From Persephonella marina EX-H1 (GTDB taxonomy: Bacteria > Aquificota > Aquificia > Aquificales > Hydrogenothermaceae), in contig NC_012440.1 in assembly GCF_000021565.1 (NCBI RefSeq), positions 1,380,210 to 1,444,209 of the forward strand: 64,000 nucleotides of DNA. Direction: 5' to 3'. Positions 59,040 to 64,000 of the stretch are shown here, piece after piece. The position numbers and the translations under genes are program-made. Each line of letters opens with the position of its first letter. The stretch's first letter is position 1. Below the pieces are notes generated by a model, which was not told the DNA's origin, ran no database searches, and was given only the letters and a program-made list of their open reading frames with translations.

Positions 59040-61036
59040 GATTAAGGAGTATAAAATACAGGATAGTTTTATCATTTCTTGTGGCAAGTCTTATCCCTTT
59101 TATAGCCTCAATATTTCTTGTTTTTAAAAAAGGTGAGGAACATCTTATAGATAATATAATTGATCAGCAGTACAGTCAGATAACATTTCTGAAAAAAACT
59201 ATCCTTAGGGATTTTCACAATCTTCATACAGAGCTTTCATTCTGGTCTGAAAACCAGATACTGAACGATATACTTGTTGATGATATAGATAAAAGAATCC
59301 AGAAATTTCTTTTCAGCATAAAGGAAAATAAAGATGTGAAAGGGGTTTTATTCGTATCAAATATAAAAGGGGTAATAATATCTTCAACAGAAAAATCCCT
59401 TTTAGGTAAAACAATTAATTCTAAATATCTTGAGAACTATTTTTCAGATCTTCACCATTTCAGACTTTTGGATAAAGATGTTATAAAGCTTTCTGTTCCT
59501 GTTTATTCATCATTTCAAAACCAGAAGATAGGCTATCTGGTACTCCTTTTGTATCCAGACTATTTCAGTCAGTACACATTTTCAACAAGAAACAGTATTA
59601 ACAGTATTTACAACAGAAAGAACAGACTTTTTATAGGTAGTGAGATACCTGTACCAAAAAATTTAAAAGATGAAGGTTATTTTGAGTTTGGAAATTTCCT
59701 TACAATCTATAAAAAGATAGATGATCTCTATCTGAGAGACTGGTTTATACTTCTCCAGCTGAATAAGGAGTCTATATTCTCACCTTTGAAATCAATGGAA
59801 ACTATCTTTATAGGGGTTGCCCTCTGCGGTATGGCTATCATTCTTATACTTTCCTCAGTTGTGGCAACAAGACTTGTAAAACCTGTAAAACTCCTTACAG
59901 AAACGGCAGATTATATCTCAAGAACGAAGGATTACTCTAAAAGGGTTGATATAAGGTCTGAAGACGAGATAGGTATCCTCGCAAAGGCTTTTAACAATAT
60001 GCTTTCAGAGATCCAGTCAGCACTTGAGAAGATAAAGCAGGAAAACAGAGAGAGACTAAGACTTTTTACAAAACTGATAGAGATAATAAACAGGATAACA
60101 TCAGCAAACTCAGAGATGGAGGTTATAGATATTGTCACACAGGAACTTGAGAGCTTCCTTAATGTTGAAAAGGTTGAGTTTACAAAAGACAAGAAACCAG
60201 GTGGGATAAGTATTCCTGTTGATACAGAATCTGTAAAAGGTTTTATACATTTTGATCTGAAAAGGGATATAACTGTAGAAGAGGAACAGTTCTTAAAATC
60301 CATAGGCAGAATGATAAATCTTTATATAGAAAGGCTTGAGCTTTTACACAAAGCCCAGTCAGCATCAAGGGCAAAATCAGCTTTCATATCAAATATGTCC
60401 CACGAACTCAGAACACCTTTAAACAGTATCATAGGTTTTGCACAGTATCTCCAGATGGCGGAGACGGACGAGGAAAATATAAAGGCAGCCAGAAGTATAG
60501 AGCTTGCAGGGAGACACCTCCTTGACATGATAAATGATATCCTTGATTTCGCAAAGATTGAGGCTGGAGCTGTAAAGGTAAACAAAAGATCTTTTCCTGT
60601 TAAAAAGCTTATAGATGAGATCTCCGCTATGGTTCAGCCTCTCATTCAGGAAAAAGGACTGAAGCTGATACTTCCTGAGAACACAGACACAGTTATAAAC
60701 ACAGATTACAGACTTTTAAAACAGGTTTTACTTAACCTGCTCTCAAACGCTGTTAAATTTACGGAGGAAGGCTACATAAAGATAGATGTAAGAAAAGATA
60801 ACGGAAAGATATACTTCTCTGTTATAGATACAGGTATAGGGATATCAAGGGAAAATATAGATAAACTCTTTAAGGACTTTACACAGCTTGAAAATCCTTT
60901 ACAGAAAAAGTACAAAGGAACAGGCTTGGGCCTTGCCATATCTAAGAAATATATTGAACTTTTGGGAGGTGAGATTTACGCATACAGTGAAGGAGAGGGA
61001 AAAGGGGCAAAGTTTGAGTTTTATATTCCACTTTAG
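59036..61036 (+). CDS. Membrane sensor histidine kinase
   Basis: A 666-residue protein: TM1 (about 10-30), an extracytoplasmic Cache-like sensor (31-255), TM2 (about 256-278), HAMP (about 279-332), a GAF-like remnant (about 345-435), DHp with His456 (SNMSHELRTPLNSIIGF) and a catalytic domain with NLLSNAVKF, DTGIGI and GTGLGLAISKKYIELLGG. It should phosphorylate the two receiver proteins of the operon. The sensor faces the periplasm, where the PstS-like protein resides. It is the last gene; the stop lies 3 nt from a convergent small gene. Confidence 0.94.
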   Translation: MRLRSIKYRIVLSFLVASLIPFIASIFLVFKKGEEHLIDNIIDQQYSQITFLKKTILRDFHNLHTELSFWSENQILNDILVDDIDKRIQKFLFSIKENKDVKGVLFVSNIKGVIISSTEKSLLGKTINSKYLENYFSDLHHFRLLDKDVIKLSVPVYSSFQNQKIGYLVLLLYPDYFSQYTFSTRNSINSIYNRKNRLFIGSEIPVPKNLKDEGYFEFGNFLTIYKKIDDLYLRDWFILLQLNKESIFSPLKSMETIFIGVALCGMAIILILSSVVATRLVKPVKLLTETADYISRTKDYSKRVDIRSEDEIGILAKAFNNMLSEIQSALEKIKQENRERLRLFTKLIEIINRITSANSEMEVIDIVTQELESFLNVEKVEFTKDKKPGGISIPVDTESVKGFIHFDLKRDITVEEEQFLKSIGRMINLYIERLELLHKAQSASRAKSAFISNMSHELRTPLNSIIGFAQYLQMAETDEENIKAARSIELAGRHLLDMINDILDFAKIEAGAVKVNKRSFPVKKLIDEISAMVQPLIQEKGLKLILPENTDTVINTDYRLLKQVLLNLLSNAVKFTEEGYIKIDVRKDNGKIYFSVIDTGIGISRENIDKLFKDFTQLENPLQKKYKGTGLGLAISKKYIELLGGEIYAYSEGEGKGAKFEFYIPL

Positions 61037-61039
61037 TTT

Positions 61040-61156
61040 TTATCCCTTTTTTGTCTTTCTAGCTCTTTTCTCACTCCAAACAACAAACGCATAAAGAGAA
61101 AGGGCAAATATGGAAACTCCAAAGATTAAAAATACTAAATACTGTTCAAGAGTCAT
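61040..61156 (-). CDS. Small single-transmembrane protein (38 residues)
   Basis: The frame begins MTLEQYLVFLIFGVSIFAL, continues as one hydrophobic helix to FVVW and ends in a basic tail (SEKRARKTKKG). GGAGG lies 8 nt upstream of the ATG at 61156. Size and layout (one helix, positive cytoplasmic end) recall small respiratory or heme-export subunits such as CcoQ or CcmD, but no signature decides this. It lies downstream of purH on the same strand after a 117-nt gap that holds no other gene with a proper start. Confidence 0.55.
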   Translation of the reverse strand: MTLEQYLVFLIFGVSIFALSLYAFVVWSEKRARKTKKG

Positions 61157-61273
61157 TATTACTTCCTCCATAAGATATAAGAAAAAAACCTATCATTGAA
61201 AATAATAAAAAAACAACAAAAGCTATTAATCCTAATGTAGATGAAAATTTCCCTCCACCCCAAAAAGATATAT

Positions 61274-62821
61274 TTAATGTTTAAAATGTCTCATTCCTGT
61301 GAATACCATAGCTATCCCGTGTTCATTGGCTGCCTGGATAACCTCATTATCCCTTATAGATCCACCTGGCTGTATGATAGCCTTTATCCCATACTTTGCA
61401 GCCTGATCAACACTGTCTCTAAATGGGAAGAACGCCTCGGAGGCTAAAACTGATCCTTCCGTATCAAGATTAAACTCTTCAGCTTTTTTAACAGCTGTCT
61501 CTAAGCTGTCAACCCTTGATGTCTGCCCCGGTCCTATCCCAACTGTTGCTTTATTTTTTGCAATTACAACAGAGTTTGATTTGACATGTTTAACAACCTT
61601 CCATGCGAATAAAAGATCTTCCATCTCCTTATCTGTAGGTTCTCTATCCGTTACAACTTTCAGCTCATTATAAAGCTGTGTATCCCTGTCCTGAACAAGT
61701 ATTCCACCTGATATCCTTCTGTAATCAGGACCTTCAGCTTTTTTATCAAAGTTCTTTATCTTAACAAGCCTTAAATTTTTCTTCTTCTCTGTGAGATAAT
61801 CAAATGCATCCTTATCAAAGTCCGGAGCAACAATAACCTCAAGGAATATCTCTGTCAGAGCCTTTGCTGTATCAATATCAACAGATCTGTTGAAAGCAAC
61901 GATACCGCCAAATGCAGATTTAGGGTCCCTTGATAGAGCCTCTCTGTAAGCTTTTTCAGGTGTATGGGATATAGCAACACCACATGGATTGTTGTGTTTA
62001 ACTATAACACAGGCTGTCTCATCAAACTCCTTAACAAGATTTACAGCCGCCTCAACATCAAGAAAGTTGTTGTAAGACATCTCTTTACCGTGTAAAACTT
62101 CGCTTTCAGCCACTGAAAGACCTTTGTACTCAACTGGGGATATGTAAACGGCAGCTTCCTGATGGGGATTTTCACCATATCTGAGAGTATCCTTCTTTCT
62201 GAATGGTACAGAAAACTCCTCTGGGAATTTCTCATCTATACCGAACTTCTCATTTAAAACGGAAGATATAACACTGTCATAAAATGCTGTATGTCTGAAA
62301 GCTTTAAGTGCAAGTTTCCTTCTTGTTTCTAAAGATGTTTCTCCTTTTTCTTTAAGTTCTGATATAACAGAACCGTAATCCTCAGGATCAACTATTATAG
62401 TAACAAATTTATGATTTTTGGCTGATGCCCTTACCATGGCAGGACCGCCTATATCAATATTCTCTATGATCTCATCAAGATCAGCCCCTTTCCTAACTGT
62501 CTGTTCAAAAGGGTATAGGTTTATAGCAACAATATCTATAGGTTCTATTCCCTGCTCTTCAAGCTGTTTCATATACTCAGGGTTGTCCCTTACAGCAAGA
62601 AGACCGCCGTGTATCTTTGGATGAAGGGTTTTTACCCTTCCACCCATTATCTCAGGAAAGCCTGTTATATCTGAAACCTCTGTAACATCTATCCCATTCT
62701 CCTTTAAAACCCTTGCTGTTCCTGATGATGATATGATCTGAAATCCGAGTTTCTCAAGTTCTTTCGCAAACTCAACAACCCCTGTCTTGTCAGAAACGGA
62801 GATCAAAGCTTTTCTTCCCAT
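61274..62821 (-). CDS. purH: Bifunctional AICAR transformylase/IMP cyclohydrolase
   Basis: A 515-residue enzyme for the last two steps of IMP synthesis. The N-terminal MGRKALISVSDKTGVVEFAKELEKLGFQIISSSGTARVL and GFPEIMGGRVKTLHPKIHGGLL are the cyclohydrolase part; the transformylase part has LRYGENPHQEAAVY, VKHNNPCGVAIS and IGPGQTSRVDSLETAV, and ends with FTGMRHFKH. Length is standard. Confidence 0.97.
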   Translation of the reverse strand: MGRKALISVSDKTGVVEFAKELEKLGFQIISSSGTARVLKENGIDVTEVSDITGFPEIMGGRVKTLHPKIHGGLLAVRDNPEYMKQLEEQGIEPIDIVAINLYPFEQTVRKGADLDEIIENIDIGGPAMVRASAKNHKFVTIIVDPEDYGSVISELKEKGETSLETRRKLALKAFRHTAFYDSVISSVLNEKFGIDEKFPEEFSVPFRKKDTLRYGENPHQEAAVYISPVEYKGLSVAESEVLHGKEMSYNNFLDVEAAVNLVKEFDETACVIVKHNNPCGVAISHTPEKAYREALSRDPKSAFGGIVAFNRSVDIDTAKALTEIFLEVIVAPDFDKDAFDYLTEKKKNLRLVKIKNFDKKAEGPDYRRISGGILVQDRDTQLYNELKVVTDREPTDKEMEDLLFAWKVVKHVKSNSVVIAKNKATVGIGPGQTSRVDSLETAVKKAEEFNLDTEGSVLASEAFFPFRDSVDQAAKYGIKAIIQPGGSIRDNEVIQAANEHGIAMVFTGMRHFKH

Positions 62822-62929
62822 TCTTTACCTCACATTGATTATTTCTGAGTAAAAATTATACTACTGTAGAGAGATTCATAAAAATCCTTGTGGTAAAATT
62901 CTTTAATACACAGTTTTACGGAGTTGTAT

Positions 62930-64000
62930 ATGCTTGGGATTGAGAAACTTCTTGAGAAGATACTGCACAGACAGAAGCTCCCTAAGGAAGAGAGGGAAAA
63001 GATCGATATTGATATAAAGACCAAGTATGTTCACGGTCTTCTTTTTTATAACTCTTACTTTGATCATCTATCAAAAGCCCTCTCAAAGGACACAGTATGC
63101 CTTATCGTTGGTGGGTGGATAAGGGACAGACTTCTGAACAGACCTCTATCAAAAAAGATTGATATAGACTTTCTCGTCACAACAGATCCATTTGAGATAG
63201 TAAAAAGATTTAAAAAGATACTGGGAAAAGGTGATATATTCCGTTTTGAAAAGGAAAAGGATGTTGCAACCATAATCTTTTATGAAGGTGATCACAGGTA
63301 CAGATTTGATTTCTCGTACTTTGATATATCTGACATAATGGAAAATCCCGACCTTGATTTTTACGACAAGGAAAGGGAGATAATAAAAAGGATAGAACAG
63401 GATCTTATGACAAGGGATTTTACCATAAATGCGATGGCTGTAGTCTTTGATGATACTATAGGACTCGGAGCTTCACAGACGGTACTTTTTGATCCATCAG
63501 GTGGACTTGAGGATCTTCAGGCGGGAATAGTAAGACCTGTATCCTATGAGAATATAGAGAAAGATCCTGTAAGGATACTTAGAGGTTACAGAATAGCACA
63601 GGAGATAGATTTTGAGATAGACAGTGATTTTGAGAGATGGGTAAAGAAAAATGCTTCCCTTGTAAAGAATGCACCATCTGAGAGATTGAGGGATGAGATA
63701 CTTAAGATATTTGATAAAGAAAGATCAGCTGATACAGTTGACAGACTTATAAAAGCAGGTCTTCTTCAGCAGATCATCCCAGAAATTGAAAGTATGATAA
63801 AAATAAGAAAAACAGGTGATTTCCACAAGTACGATCTTTTAAATCACTCCCTTAAAACAGTTGAGTATATGGAGCAGTTCTTAAAAAAAAAGAGATTTTA
63901 AGATCAACGATAGATAAAAGACTTCTTCAAAATCTTGGGAAAAAAGAGTTTCTGAACGATTTTACAGATATAACCCTTTTAAAACTTACAGCATTCTTCC
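62930..64000 (+). pseudogene. tRNA nucleotidyltransferase (CCA-adding type) with frameshift at a 9-A run, 3'-truncated by window edge
   Basis: From ATG 62930 (GGAG 6 nt upstream) the frame encodes the class II nucleotidyltransferase head: LIVGGWIRDRLL, the catalytic DIDFLV, TRDFTINAMA and DPVRILRGYRIA, then an HD-linked part (DFHKYDLLNHSLKTVEYMEQFL). It hits a stop at 63899-63901. After the A run at 63883-63891 the -1 frame stays open to 64000 and clearly continues the protein (EILRSTIDKRLLQNLGKKEFLNDFTDITLLKL). One more A would restore the frame. This may be a sequencing indel, a real lesion or slippage-based expression; Aquificota enzymes of this class may add CC or A only. Confidence 0.8.

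Noticed and set aside
61157-61273. Hydrophobic frame on the minus strand (FSSTLGLIAFVVFLL...) ending at the start of the 38-residue gene
   Set aside because: It has no ATG, GTG or TTG start after the preceding in-frame stop, although a GGGGTGGAGGG site is present. It could be a decayed gene, but support is too thin.
1-64000. Search for tRNA, rRNA, CRISPR arrays, insertion sequences and attachment sites
   Set aside because: No repeat-spacer pattern, transposase, integrase or tRNA-like cloverleaf was found in the intergenic gaps, all of which are under about 300 bases.

Overview
The window is AT-rich, gene-dense bacterial chromosome, about 95% coding, with short intergenic gaps and strong Shine-Dalgarno sites. 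Gene content suggests a thermophilic, sulfur-metabolising, chemolithotrophic member of the Aquificota, most like Hydrogenothermaceae/Persephonella. The grounds are a system II cytochrome c maturation protein, a sulfide:quinone oxidoreductase, an archaeal-type 3-dehydroquinate synthase II, very many c-type hemes, and frequent AGA/AGG and ATA codons. The taxon is an inference; no rRNA or tRNA gene was seen.

Left third (1-21.6 kb): electron-transfer island. A CcsBA-type heme ligase runs in from the left edge. A tetraheme cytochrome gene (2133) follows on the + strand. A ten-gene minus-strand operon runs from 13829 down to 2904: a second, closely related tetraheme cytochrome, three NHL-type beta-propellers (one a lipoprotein), a divergent tetraheme cytochrome, a SurA-like parvulin, an 864-residue SPOR/linker/outer-membrane-barrel protein, a 10-12-heme cytochrome, an NTF2-like protein and a monoheme cytochrome. 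A divergent + strand operon (14120-19818) encodes two 12-heme cytochromes, a NapC/NrfH-type tetraheme quinol dehydrogenase and two octaheme proteins with Ig-like N-termini. I count 64 canonical CxxCH motifs plus five expanded ones in this stretch. The two tetraheme paralogs have exactly eight histidines each, enough for four bis-His hemes, and share a conserved 5' leader. With the propellers, prolyl isomerase and barrel they look like an OmcE-type extracellular cytochrome filament/conduit system. Sulfide:quinone oxidoreductase and a 39-residue partner follow and could feed the quinol pool that the NapC protein taps.

Middle (21.6-52 kb): mainly housekeeping. Here are htrA-nadD-clpS, a HAD phosphatase, a UbiA prenyltransferase, fabZ, radC, a secreted cyclophilin, hyuAB, a zinc-ribbon protein, cysS, a UbiE/MenG methyltransferase, dehydroquinate synthase II, an MCE protein with a beta-rich C-terminus, a Crp/Fnr regulator next to a perfect FNR-like palindrome, an RND tripartite efflux operon, gpsA, a TonB-like protein with two MacB-like permeases, a chemoreceptor with a periplasmic c-heme site, gatA, a DksA-like protein and purT.

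Right part (52-64 kb): signalling. A small DHp-like (possible phosphotransfer) protein is coupled to an NtrC-type sigma-54 activator. Immediately downstream lie a 10-bp-arm dyad and a textbook sigma-54 promoter driving two acidic, calcium-repeat lipoproteins. A tightly overlapping operon follows (REC-HD-GYP, outer-membrane barrel, PstS-like protein, REC, histidine kinase). purH and a CCA-adding-enzyme-like gene close the window; the latter is interrupted at a 9-A run near the right edge.
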